Origin: a bacterium
Lineage (GTDB): Bacteria > Arandabacterota > Arandabacteria > Arandabacterales > Arandabacteraceae
Assembly (NCBI GenBank): GCA_029933125.1
Contig: JAOZOU010000006.1
Location: forward strand, 141,408 to 205,407
DNA length: 64,000 nucleotides
Direction: 5' to 3'
Shown here piece after piece: positions 51,152 to 59,087 of the stretch. A program made the translations under genes and the position numbers. The notes under the pieces were generated by a model. It was given only the letters and a program-made list of their open reading frames with translations, had not been told where the DNA came from and ran no database searches. Every line of letters starts with the position of its first letter. Position 1 is the first letter of the stretch.

Positions 51152-52835
51152 GACTGACCAGAAGCGGTTGGTAATAGTGATCGGTGGTGGAATTGCTGGG
51201 CTTCAAGCAGCTCTTGAAGTTGCATCCTCCGGCAGTGATGTCGCTCTGGTTGAGGAATCACCTTTCCTTGGTGGATTGTTCTTTAAGGAGGAATCTTTGA
51301 CAGTTGGCAATATGCCGGCACTCTGCTTTGCCTCAAAACTCATAAATCAGGTCCTATCTCACCCGAGGATAAGAGTACTTACAAATACGAAGGTTGAGCG
51401 TATTCGAAGCGGCGATGGAAAGGTAAGGATTGATGTTAAGATTCTGCCTTCAAGAGTTAATTCCGAGTGCACTTCATGTGGTGAATGTTTGCTTGTTTGT
51501 CCTATTAAGCCATACGATAGCTACAACGAGGGCCTCATGCTGAGGACAGCTATTGATTTTGCAGGACCTCGTAGCTTTGGTGGAACATATAACATTGAAA
51601 AAGAAACCCCAGCATGCCAGGAACGTTGTCCAGCTCACATTGACATAAGGAGATATGTGGGGCTCATTGCAACAGGCCGCTACGAGGAAGCTATCAAAGT
51701 AATTCGTGAGAGGAATCCTTTCCCAGCGGTCTGCGGACGCATCTGTCCTCATCCATGTGAGTCTGTCTGCAATCGCGGAAGACAGGACGAACCAGTCGCG
51801 ATCGATGCTCTCAAGAGGTTTGTCTCTGAATACGAAATAGCTATGCGCAAGGCAGGAAAGTTTGTTCCTCCTAAGCCCAAGAAGGATAGAAAGATAAAGG
51901 TTGCTGTGGTTGGGGCTGGACCTGCTGGTCTAACTGTAGCTCATGATCTTGCTCTGGAAGGTTTCAGGGTGACAGTTTTCGAGGCAGCACCAGTACCTGG
52001 TGGCATGATGCACCTAGGCATTCCTGAGTACCGGCTTCCCAGGGACATACTCATGAGTGATGTTGAATACATAAGAGACCTTGGGGTGGAAATAAAGCTC
52101 AATACCCCCCTGACCAGGGAATTCACAGTCGATGACATCTTCAAGCAGGGCTATAAGGCTGTCTTCCTTGGAATCGGTGCCTATAAGGGGCTCAAGCTCA
52201 GGGTTCCCGGTGAAGATGAATACGAAGGATTTCTCGACTGCATAGAATTCTTAAAAAGGGTCAATCTTGGCGATAAGACCAAGCCAGGTAATAAGGTCAT
52301 CGTAATCGGGGGTGGCAATTCAGCAATCGATTCAGCCCGAACAGCTTTGCGTCTCGGATGCGATGAGGTCACCATACTCTACAGGAGATCACGCAAGGAG
52401 ATGCCTGCAAATCCATGGGAGGTCGAAGCTGCAGAACATGAAGGCGTCAAGATCCATTACCTTGCAGCTCCTGTGAAAATTCTTGGCAAGAATGGTAGGG
52501 TTACTGGCATGGTCTGCACAAAGATGAGACTTGGCAAGCTTGACGCCAGTGGCAGAAGAAGGCCTATCCCAATCGAAGGTTCGGAATTTGAAGTTGAGGC
52601 TGATCTTATAATCCCCGCTATAAGCCAGCAACCTGATCTCTCGTTCCTGCCGGAAAACCATGGCTTTGAGATCTCACGCTGGAATTCCTTCCTTGTTGAT
52701 GAAGCCACTATGGCTACAAATCGTGAGGGAGTTTACGCTGGTGGTGATGCTGTTACAGGTCCGGCAACTGTAATTAAGGCTATCCAGGTTGGCCATGTAG
52801 CCGCCAATTCTATCAGGGAGTACCTTAGCAAGTGA
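51144..52835 (+). CDS. HdrA-NfnB/GltD-like fusion flavoprotein
   Basis: 563 residues from ATG 51144, which overlaps the MvhD stop. The first ~120 residues are an HdrA-type FAD half-domain (VIVIGGGIAGLQAALEV; LGGLFF) in which the CxxC region is degraded to NMPALCFASKL, followed by a ferredoxin site CTSCGECLLVC. From residue ~150 it is a GltD/NfnB protein: Fer4_20 cysteines CQERCPAHID, CGRICPHPCESVC, then FAD site VAVVGAGPAGLTVAHDL, PGGMMHLGIPEYRLP, NAD(P) site VIVIGGGNSAIDSARTA and final GVYAGGDAVTGPATVIKAIQVG. NfnB-like subunits bind NADPH and ferredoxin electrons. The fusion suggests a second pyridine-nucleotide entry into the Hdr complex. Confidence 0.88.
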   Translation: MNKTDQKRLVIVIGGGIAGLQAALEVASSGSDVALVEESPFLGGLFFKEESLTVGNMPALCFASKLINQVLSHPRIRVLTNTKVERIRSGDGKVRIDVKILPSRVNSECTSCGECLLVCPIKPYDSYNEGLMLRTAIDFAGPRSFGGTYNIEKETPACQERCPAHIDIRRYVGLIATGRYEEAIKVIRERNPFPAVCGRICPHPCESVCNRGRQDEPVAIDALKRFVSEYEIAMRKAGKFVPPKPKKDRKIKVAVVGAGPAGLTVAHDLALEGFRVTVFEAAPVPGGMMHLGIPEYRLPRDILMSDVEYIRDLGVEIKLNTPLTREFTVDDIFKQGYKAVFLGIGAYKGLKLRVPGEDEYEGFLDCIEFLKRVNLGDKTKPGNKVIVIGGGNSAIDSARTALRLGCDEVTILYRRSRKEMPANPWEVEAAEHEGVKIHYLAAPVKILGKNGRVTGMVCTKMRLGKLDASGRRRPIPIEGSEFEVEADLIIPAISQQPDLSFLPENHGFEISRWNSFLVDEATMATNREGVYAGGDAVTGPATVIKAIQVGHVAANSIREYLSK

Positions 52836-55138
52836 AGAAACCAAAGTTCATACCCGAATACAAAGACATACCTTCAGAACGGCAAAAGATGCCCGAGCTC
52901 CCCATTGAGGAGAGAAAGCTCAACTTCAAAGAGGTCGAGCTCGGCTTTACAGAGGAGATGGCACTTAAGGAGGCAGCTAGGTGCCTCAGCTGCAGGCGAT
53001 GTATTGGCTGTGGATTGTGTCTGGCTGAATGCGATCCCAAGGCGATTGTCTATGATCAAGAACCTGAGCGTTTGTTGCTTGAGGGCGATGCCCTGATCTA
53101 TACAGGTGATGGCAAGATCTATAATCCGGATCGCGATTCCGCTCTCGGTTATGTCACCTGTACGAATGTGATAACGAGCTATGAATTCGAACGTCTCATC
53201 AGCCCAACTGGACCGTTCGGGGGCTATCTCCTGCGGCCATCGGATGGCGAGATTCCCCAAAGCATCGCATTCATACAATGCATTGGCTCGAGAAACGAGG
53301 CGATTGGAGCTGAATTCTGCTCGGTAACATGCTGTCGGCGCAGCCTCCTCCAGGCAAAGCGGGCGAGACAGCTTAGAGGTGATGTCAATGTCACCATCTT
53401 TCACAAAGGGCTTCGGCCCGTGGGTAAGGATGGTGAGATTCTTCTTGAGGAGATAGCGAAAAGTGACTGGGTCGAGCTAATTGAAGAGGAGGTGAAGGAG
53501 GTAAGTGAGGGTGAGGGTGGGAGTCTCAAGGTTAGATTCGGGGATGGTGGTGAGAGGAAATTTGACCTCGTTGTGCTTGCAGTTGGCATTTGGGCTCAGG
53601 GTGAGTTCAGAAAGTATGCGAAAGCTGCAGGTGGCTCCGTAAACAGATTTGGTTTTGTTGAGTGTAACCTTGAAAGGCTCATGAGCGAAGAGAGCGGTGT
53701 GGCTTTCGCCGGAGCTGCTTGTGGTCCAGCTTTGCCTGAATTTTCAATTGTAGGAGCGATGGCGGCTGCCTGCCTCCATCTTGCGCCTGGTGCTCAGGAG
53801 AAGTTTAGGAGTCTGAGTGGTGAATCTGTCGTGATCTATGGCTGCGCCTATGGGCTCAACTCAGCAGGTGTGGATGAAAGTCTTGTGAAAAGTCTCGAGA
53901 CAAATGGCTTCAAGTTTGGCGGATTCTATTCTTATCTGTGCCATAAGGACGGCCGAAAGGCACTTGCTCAGGGTCTTGAAGAGGCTGCTCACATTGTAAT
54001 ACTTGGATGTCGCAAAGGAAGCCATGAAGCCCTCTTTGAGAGCATCCTCAATCTTGAGCAAGGAAGTATTGCCATAGTCGATGCCAAAGAAATCAATGGC
54101 AATCCTCTTGAGGCTGTCAAACGAGCCCTTGACTTGAGTCAAATCCCCAAGTCCAAGGAGAAACCGCCGCTTTCCGTAAGTATCATCGGAGGTGGCATAT
54201 CAGGTCTTGCTGCTGCAAAGGGTCTTTTGCGAAATGACTTGGAAGTTCATCTTATTGAGAAGAGCGCTGATATTGGCCGAGGCTTAAGGCTTGCCGCAGC
54301 GAATGAGGGTATTGAACAGCAAAAGGTGGATGCCTTCATCGATTCCGTCACAAGCCATCCCAACATAAAGTTATACAAGAATGCTCACCTCCTGAGCTAT
54401 CGAAAGGACGGTTCGAAATGTATCCTCTCGCTTGAATCAGACGGGGGCGAGGTTACGCTTGAATCTGGAGCAGTTTTGGTCGCAACGGGATCAGGTCGCT
54501 TTGATCCGGCACAGGCAGGGTATTCCGAGAGCTCAAATGTCCTTACTCAGGATGACTTTGCTGAGCTCTTGAATGGAGGCGAGGTTAAGGCGAAGCATAT
54601 CATCATGATTCAGTGTATTGGTGCACGGGATGGGCAACATCGCTATTGCAGTCGCTTCTGCTGCAGGCAAGCTCTACAGAATGCGCTTACCTACAAAGCC
54701 AATGTGGAGGATGGCAGGGTCACAATCATCCATAAGGGATTGCGGCTTTACGGATTTGAGGAAATTCTCCTGGGCGAAGCTCTTGATAAGGGGATTGAAT
54801 TTGTGAGTGCAGAGGGGAAGGTTGACATCTCAGGAGAGGGTCCTCTCAGGGTTAAGGCTCGAAGCAAGAATGAAGAGTTAGAGCTTGAAGGCGATATGGT
54901 TGTTCTCTCAGTCGCCCATGACAACACAGCGATACACACTATGCTTGCTGAGAAGACTGGGATTCACATCGACGATCTAGGGTTTATAGAGACACCAGAA
55001 GCAAGTGATCCCTTTAGAACGAGTGAAGATGGGATTTTTGTTTGTGGCTTTGCACGTAAGCCCATGGTTGCCGAAGAGGCTTTTCTTGATGGATTGGCAG
55101 CAGCCACGGTCGTCATAAGACGACTCAGGGCAGGGTGA
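52832..55138 (+). CDS. large HdrA-like double-module protein (HdrA 4)
   Basis: 768 residues, GTG start overlapping the preceding stop. N-terminal extension with KEAARCLSCRRCIGCGLCLAEC, then an HdrA-like C-half (TNVITSYEFERLISPTGPFGG; FIQCIGSRNEAIGAEFC; VTCCRRSLL), an MvhD-like segment in the middle (~330-430: VVIYGCAYGLNSAGVDE, HIVILGCRKGSHEALF), and a second complete HdrA-like FAD module (VSIIGGGISGLAAAKGLL; MIQCIGARDGQHRYCSRFCC; GIFVCGFARKPMVAEEA). It looks like a tandem of two degenerate HdrA halves joined by an MvhD-like linker. Many classic ligand Cys are absent in the second half, so it may be structural or carry only flavin. Confidence 0.85.
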   Translation: MKKPKFIPEYKDIPSERQKMPELPIEERKLNFKEVELGFTEEMALKEAARCLSCRRCIGCGLCLAECDPKAIVYDQEPERLLLEGDALIYTGDGKIYNPDRDSALGYVTCTNVITSYEFERLISPTGPFGGYLLRPSDGEIPQSIAFIQCIGSRNEAIGAEFCSVTCCRRSLLQAKRARQLRGDVNVTIFHKGLRPVGKDGEILLEEIAKSDWVELIEEEVKEVSEGEGGSLKVRFGDGGERKFDLVVLAVGIWAQGEFRKYAKAAGGSVNRFGFVECNLERLMSEESGVAFAGAACGPALPEFSIVGAMAAACLHLAPGAQEKFRSLSGESVVIYGCAYGLNSAGVDESLVKSLETNGFKFGGFYSYLCHKDGRKALAQGLEEAAHIVILGCRKGSHEALFESILNLEQGSIAIVDAKEINGNPLEAVKRALDLSQIPKSKEKPPLSVSIIGGGISGLAAAKGLLRNDLEVHLIEKSADIGRGLRLAAANEGIEQQKVDAFIDSVTSHPNIKLYKNAHLLSYRKDGSKCILSLESDGGEVTLESGAVLVATGSGRFDPAQAGYSESSNVLTQDDFAELLNGGEVKAKHIIMIQCIGARDGQHRYCSRFCCRQALQNALTYKANVEDGRVTIIHKGLRLYGFEEILLGEALDKGIEFVSAEGKVDISGEGPLRVKARSKNEELELEGDMVVLSVAHDNTAIHTMLAEKTGIHIDDLGFIETPEASDPFRTSEDGIFVCGFARKPMVAEEAFLDGLAAATVVIRRLRAG

Positions 55139-55142
55139 AGGC

Positions 55143-55499
55143 ATGAAACTCACGGAGATAAAAGAACTTCTTGATGCTGAAGTCATTACGGGTGCTAACC
55201 GTCTCGAAGATGATTTTCAGGAGGTATGCAGCGCTGATCTCATGAGTGACGTTCTAGCTTTTGCAACGCCAGGCACGATACTTGTGACAGGTCTGACAAA
55301 TGTGCAATCGGTTATAACCGCTCACGTCGCTGAGGTTGGAGCAATTATCTATATCAGGGGCAAGCACCCTGAAGAGGATGCAATCAAGCTAGCTAAACAG
55401 AAAAATCTGCCGCTTCTGGCAAGCCCCTTATCAATGTTTGAAGCATGCGGTCGACTTTATGCGAAGGGGCTAAAATCGGGAAGTAATACTCCAAAGTGA
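55143..55499 (+). CDS. DRTGG-domain protein (second copy)
   Basis: 118 residues. Same fold as 40024-40362: MKLTEIKELLDAEVITGANRLEDDFQEVCSADLMSDVLAFATPGTILVTG, then AHVAEVGAIIYIRGK and KNLPLLASPLSMFEACGRLY. Four bases after the HdrA-4 gene and overlapping the ATPase gene, so it is part of the transcript. The DRTGG / RsbW-like / hydrogenase-like trio is a recurring set next to NADH-linked [FeFe] hydrogenases. Confidence 0.88.
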   Translation: MKLTEIKELLDAEVITGANRLEDDFQEVCSADLMSDVLAFATPGTILVTGLTNVQSVITAHVAEVGAIIYIRGKHPEEDAIKLAKQKNLPLLASPLSMFEACGRLYAKGLKSGSNTPK

Positions 55500-55930
55500 T
55501 GGAAGATGAAGTGCTATTTTTCCAGGAATTCTCAATAATGGGTAAGGATTTCTCAAATGCGGGGACAGTCTCGACACAGATCAAGGCGATACTCAAGGAG
55601 ATTGGCTTTGACCCCGTCATCGTTAGAAGAGCTGCAATAGCAGCCTATGAGGCAGAGATGAATGTTGTGATGTATGCTGATCGCGGCGTGGTCAGGCTAA
55701 GGGTCACTCCACATAAGATAAACATAGAGCTCGAGGATGAAGGCCAGGGGATTGAGGACATTGAACTTGCCATGCAAGAGGGTTATTCAACAGCAACTCC
55801 CGAGATGAGAGAAATGGGTTTCGGGGCGGGGATGGGGTTGCCGAACATAAAGAGAAATTCCGATGAGTTTGAGATAACCTCAGAACGTGGCAAAGGTACA
55901 AGACTCAACATAGTGATTAACGCTCGATAG
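55496..55930 (+). CDS. RsbW-like serine-kinase/anti-sigma-type ATPase domain protein
   Basis: 144 residues (GTG 55496 or ATG 55499; the start overlaps the previous stop). GHKL ATPase boxes: AAIAAYEAEMNVVMYAD (N-box), LEDEGQGIEDIELAMQEG (G1), MGFGAGMGLPNIKRNSD (G2) and GKGTRLNIVI. In RsbW/SpoIIAB this fold binds ATP and phosphorylates or sequesters a partner. With no anti-anti-sigma protein nearby, its partner may be the DRTGG protein or the hydrogenase-like sensor. Confidence 0.88.
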   Translation: MMEDEVLFFQEFSIMGKDFSNAGTVSTQIKAILKEIGFDPVIVRRAAIAAYEAEMNVVMYADRGVVRLRVTPHKINIELEDEGQGIEDIELAMQEGYSTATPEMREMGFGAGMGLPNIKRNSDEFEITSERGKGTRLNIVINAR

Positions 55931-55934
55931 GGTT

Positions 55935-57206
55935 ATGGAGAAATACTATCATCCAATCAAGTTCGTAGAAGAGCGATGTCAGGGAAGAATGAAATGCATG
56001 CGGGTTTGCCCAACACAGGCAATACGTGTGAAGCAGGGTAAGGCTAGATTGATTGAGGACCTATGTGTTGATTGTGGTGAGTGCATGAATGTTTGCCCCA
56101 GCGGTGCGATAGTGCCCTTGACGGATCCCTTCACTCGTTCTATGGATTTCAAGTACAAGGTAGCACTTCCATCGCCTGTGCTTTTTTCTCAATTCAGGCC
56201 AGACGTTGATCCGAGGAAAGTCGTAATCGCATTGAAACGGATTGGCTTCGACTATGTTTGCGATGTTTCTCGGGCATGCAGAGAAATCACCATAGCTCTT
56301 GAGGAATTTCTCGCAACCTATCGTGGTAGGCTTCCCCTGATTTCTTCCTTCTGCCCAACAGTTGTGAGATTGATTCAGGTGAAGTATCCTGATCTTACCG
56401 AACTTGTTGTTCCGATAGATGTTCCCAGAGAGATAGCTGCTCGCGATTTCAAGCACAATCTTGCACAGAAACTTGGTGTTGACATACAGGAGATAGGCAT
56501 CATCTATATAACAACATGCCCAGCGAAGATAGTCTCGATAAAGCAGCCAGCAGAGAAGGAGAGATCCTGGATAGATGGAGCGATTTCGCTTATTGATGTC
56601 TTTGCTCCGCTTTTCTCTGCTGTTAGCGATGTCAAAGATGAAGACATAAGGGAGGAGGAAGTTGGAGAATTCACTTTTGATGCTGGATGGTCAATGCTTG
56701 GAGAGATGACGCATCTTCTTGGCTCGGAACGCTCGATCGCAGTTTCAGGTATGAGCGATGTCACCAAGGTGCTCGATGATATAGAAAGCTCGAAGCTCAG
56801 GGATATTGACTTTGTTGAGCTTTCCTCCTGCCTAGGTGGATGCATTGGCGGGTCCCTTGTGGTTGAGAATATGTATGTTGCCAGGAACAATCTCATCAAG
56901 CTCCTCGAGAAATTTCGGGGTACCACAACCGTCGACAGGAATGAGGTACTTGATAGATACAAGAGGGGATATTATTTTCTTGAACGTAAACTTGCACCGC
57001 GGCCGCTTAGGCCACTCGATCCTGATGTAGCCAAGGCTATTGAGAAGAAGAAGAAAAAGGATGCTATCTATGAGTCGCTCCCTAAGATAGATTGTGGCTG
57101 CTGTGGGGCGCCGACTTGCTTGGCATTTGCTGAGGACATAGTTCGTGGATATGCCAACCTTGAGGATTGTATTTATATGGGAGGTGTGAAACGTGGGCAA
57201 GGGTGA
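55935..57206 (+). CDS. [FeFe]-hydrogenase-like iron-sulfur protein (sensor-type)
   Basis: 423 residues. Two N-terminal ferredoxin clusters (C-x5-C-x3-CP; CVDCGECMNVC), then an Fe_hyd_lg_C-like domain (~80-340) with cysteines at the three H-cluster positions in degenerate contexts: SSFCPTVVRLI (motif L1), ITTCPAKIVSIK (L2) and LSSCLGGCIGG (L3). A C-terminal [4Fe-4S] domain (CGCCGAPTCLAFAEDI, ~388-405) follows. Proteins of this build accompany bifurcating hydrogenases and are thought to sense redox state or H2 and not to catalyse it. Whether a binuclear H-cluster is assembled here cannot be told; maturases HydEFG are not in the window. Its end overlaps the bTHX gene by 14 bases. Confidence 0.88.
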   Translation: MEKYYHPIKFVEERCQGRMKCMRVCPTQAIRVKQGKARLIEDLCVDCGECMNVCPSGAIVPLTDPFTRSMDFKYKVALPSPVLFSQFRPDVDPRKVVIALKRIGFDYVCDVSRACREITIALEEFLATYRGRLPLISSFCPTVVRLIQVKYPDLTELVVPIDVPREIAARDFKHNLAQKLGVDIQEIGIIYITTCPAKIVSIKQPAEKERSWIDGAISLIDVFAPLFSAVSDVKDEDIREEEVGEFTFDAGWSMLGEMTHLLGSERSIAVSGMSDVTKVLDDIESSKLRDIDFVELSSCLGGCIGGSLVVENMYVARNNLIKLLEKFRGTTTVDRNEVLDRYKRGYYFLERKLAPRPLRPLDPDVAKAIEKKKKKDAIYESLPKIDCGCCGAPTCLAFAEDIVRGYANLEDCIYMGGVKRGQG

Positions 57207-57291
57207 TAGGCGTACAAGGAGAGGTAAGATTTTCCAGGGAACTACAGGAAAGAGTCGACCCAAGAAGAAGAAAAAGAAGAAGAAAGCCTAG
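57193..57291 (+). CDS. 30S ribosomal protein bTHX
   Basis: 32 residues: MGKGDRRTRRGKIFQGTTGK followed by SRP and a run of lysines, matching the bTHX (Thx) family MGKGDxxTRRGKI-x-G-x-x-GKxRP. GTG start 57193, with GGGAGGTG (57179-57186) seven bases upstream. It overlaps the end of the hydrogenase-like gene by 14 bases in another frame, so it is easily missed. bTHX binds the 30S head and occurs in Thermus, Bacteroidetes and related groups. Its place at the end of a redox cluster is probably incidental. Confidence 0.9.
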   Translation: MGKGDRRTRRGKIFQGTTGKSRPKKKKKKKKA

Positions 57292-57316
57292 GTTTGGGCT
57301 CGAAGCTTTTGTAACG

Positions 57317-57967
57317 TCATTTTGCATCAAGTTGCCTTAAGATTTCCTCAGTTGTTGTCACGTAAGCGAAGGCATAAGCAAGGTTCTTGAGTGAAGCCAG
57401 GTGGAACTCTGGCTCTGAGCTTGCTGTTGCATCGGCAACAAAGAACACCCTGAAGTCTCGGAAAAAGGCATCGCGTGCCGTTGACTCGCAGCAAACATTG
57501 GTGAGAACCCCAGTGATAATCACATCACTAACTCCAAGCCCTCTCAGATATAACTCTAAGTCCGTATTGTAGAAGGCGCTATAGCGATGCTTAAGGATCA
57601 CCTTTTCCTTCTTGCGGGGCTTTAGCTTGGGGTAAATTTCCACACCTTTTGTCCCCTTCAGGAGGCTCTCACCTCTTTTTATCTCAGGCCACCACTGAGC
57701 GGTCATACCTCCGTCCACACTCGGATCCTCATGAACATGAGCTGTGTAGATGACCGGGATTCTTTTTTGGCGACATGTGGTCAAAAGCTTCTTCACATTT
57801 GGAACTATCTCGCGCGCATAGTGGAAAAAAACAGTTCCATCGTTTGAGAGGAATTCGTTTTGCATATCGATGATTATGAGGCATGAAGTCTTGCTTCTAA
57901 GTTTCATTCTATGGGTGTTGTACTTTGCTATTTCCTTTAGCCATCTGGCAGTCTGTTCTGTCCACAT
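57317..57967 (-). CDS. isochorismatase-family cysteine hydrolase
   Basis: 216 residues, ATG behind AAAGGAGG. Catalytic triad of the family: Asp in CLIIIDMQNEF (~34), Lys in VILKHRYSAFYNT (~123), Cys in GVLTNVCCESTARDAFFRDF (~155). Members hydrolyse isochorismate, nicotinamide, N-carbamoylsarcosine or related amides; the substrate cannot be assigned. The first ~25 residues extend beyond the usual start. Convergent with the Hdr cluster. Confidence 0.9.
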   Translation of the reverse strand: MWTEQTARWLKEIAKYNTHRMKLRSKTSCLIIIDMQNEFLSNDGTVFFHYAREIVPNVKKLLTTCRQKRIPVIYTAHVHEDPSVDGGMTAQWWPEIKRGESLLKGTKGVEIYPKLKPRKKEKVILKHRYSAFYNTDLELYLRGLGVSDVIITGVLTNVCCESTARDAFFRDFRVFFVADATASSEPEFHLASLKNLAYAFAYVTTTEEILRQLDAK

Positions 57968-58108
57968 CCCTAAACCTCCTTTTCTTGCTTTTTCAAGGGA
58001 GCATATCCATCCTGGGGCACAAGATAAAGACTTTTGTGCTTGATGCCAGCTATCAGGATGGTAACCCGATGCTGTTTGCAGGATCTTGCCAAAAGGAGGG
58101 TGAGTCGG

Positions 58109-58558
58109 ATGAAGTGGATCTTATTGGCTCTTATAGCTACGGGCTTTGCCATCATCTATGGCTGTGCTGAAAAGGAGCAGCCTCAGACTACAAGCGCCGC
58201 AGATCTCTGGAAGATTATTAGCCAGGAGAAACCGTACAAGCAGCGGGGTAGCTGGCCTGGTGTCGAGGGTCTCATGGAGGGTAAGGCTCCTCATGGTAAA
58301 TTCATACGCACTTATGCCAACGATATAGCCGTTAAGGCTAAAGGTGCAAGGTATCCTTATGGGTCGACCATTGTGAAGGAAAACTACATGCCAGATACCA
58401 CGCTTGCCAAGATAACAGTGATGCACAAGGTTAAGGGCTTCAATCCCGAAGCTGGCGACTGGTTCTGGGTAATTTACTCACCTGATGGCACTGTAGAGAT
58501 GGAGGGCAACATGAAGACCTGTATTGCCTGCCATTCGTTGCGTGAAGCCAACGATTAG
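58109..58558 (+). CDS. cytochrome P460-like haem lipoprotein
   Basis: 149 residues from ATG 58109 behind AAAGGAGGG; a longer frame upstream lacks a ribosome-binding site. Lipobox IIYGC (Cys18). The mature part matches the cytochrome P460 family: APHGKFIRTYAND, PYGSTIVKENY, ITVMHKVKGFNPEAGDWFWVIYSPDG and a C-terminal haem site CIACH (~140). Family members oxidise hydroxylamine or act in NO detoxification; many uncharacterised ones are exported c-type haem proteins. Divergent from the isochorismatase gene; no cytochrome maturation genes here. Confidence 0.88.
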   Translation: MKWILLALIATGFAIIYGCAEKEQPQTTSAADLWKIISQEKPYKQRGSWPGVEGLMEGKAPHGKFIRTYANDIAVKAKGARYPYGSTIVKENYMPDTTLAKITVMHKVKGFNPEAGDWFWVIYSPDGTVEMEGNMKTCIACHSLREAND

Positions 58559-58671
58559 GTGTACCTACACTCGCTAAAGTGAATGCCAGAAGGACATACC
58601 TTCGAAGGGATGAACTATCAGCTGGTTGCAAGCACCAGCTGCTATATAGTCTAGAGAGTGTCCCTTTCTAG

Positions 58672-58950
58672 CTATTTCTTACGCATCGGGTGACCGCAGC
58701 ACATTAGCCTGCTTATACCAAGGCCTTCCTTCGTGACAGCCACCTCAACACCGCAAAGTACACATGTGTACTTTGGCTTTTTCTTGGGCTTGGCCTTGAC
58801 AACGGCCTTTTTCTTAGTGACCCTCTTTACCTTGGTCTTTCTCGCTTTCTTTGTAGTTTTCTTAGTTGCCTTTCTCGTCGTCTTCTTTGTCTTCTTAGTC
58901 GCCTTACGAGTGGTCTTCTTTGTCTTCTTCTTAGTTTTTCTTGCTGGCAT
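58672..58950 (-). CDS. histone-H1-like lysine-rich protein with C-terminal zinc ribbon
   Basis: 92 residues from ATG 58950 behind GGGAGGTG. Residues 1-58 are Lys/Thr/Ala/Arg repeats of the KKTKKTTRKATKK type, as in bacterial H1-like (HC1/AlgP) nucleoid proteins. Residues ~60-92 hold C-x2-C (YTCVLCGVEV) and CCGHPM, a rubredoxin/desulforedoxin-like metal ribbon. The combination suggests a DNA- or RNA-binding basic tail tethered to a metal module. It has its own strong promoter. Confidence 0.85.
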   Translation of the reverse strand: MPARKTKKKTKKTTRKATKKTKKTTRKATKKTTKKARKTKVKRVTKKKAVVKAKPKKKPKYTCVLCGVEVAVTKEGLGISRLMCCGHPMRKK

Positions 58951-58992
58951 ATGTTTCACCTCCCATCAAGTTTAGCAAACACTGACCTGTCC

Positions 58993-59020
58993 AGTATATT
59001 TAGGGTAGAATCTGTGTCAA
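58993..59020 (-). promoter_or_regulatory. sigma-70 promoter of the histone-H1-like gene
   Basis: On the minus strand TTGACA (59020-59015), 16-base spacer, TATACT (58998-58993). Leader of about 35 bases to ATG 58950. Confidence 0.75.
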
Positions 59021-59087
59021 GATTTTCTTTAATATATTTAAAGCAGCCACACACGTGGTGGCGATGTTTATTAGGGGGTGAATTGCA

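Noticed and set aside
59051..59063. CACACGTGGTG palindrome-like sequence as an operator for the divergent pair at 59 kb
   Set aside because: Imperfect and short, and not positioned on a recognisable promoter for the plus-strand gene; could be chance.
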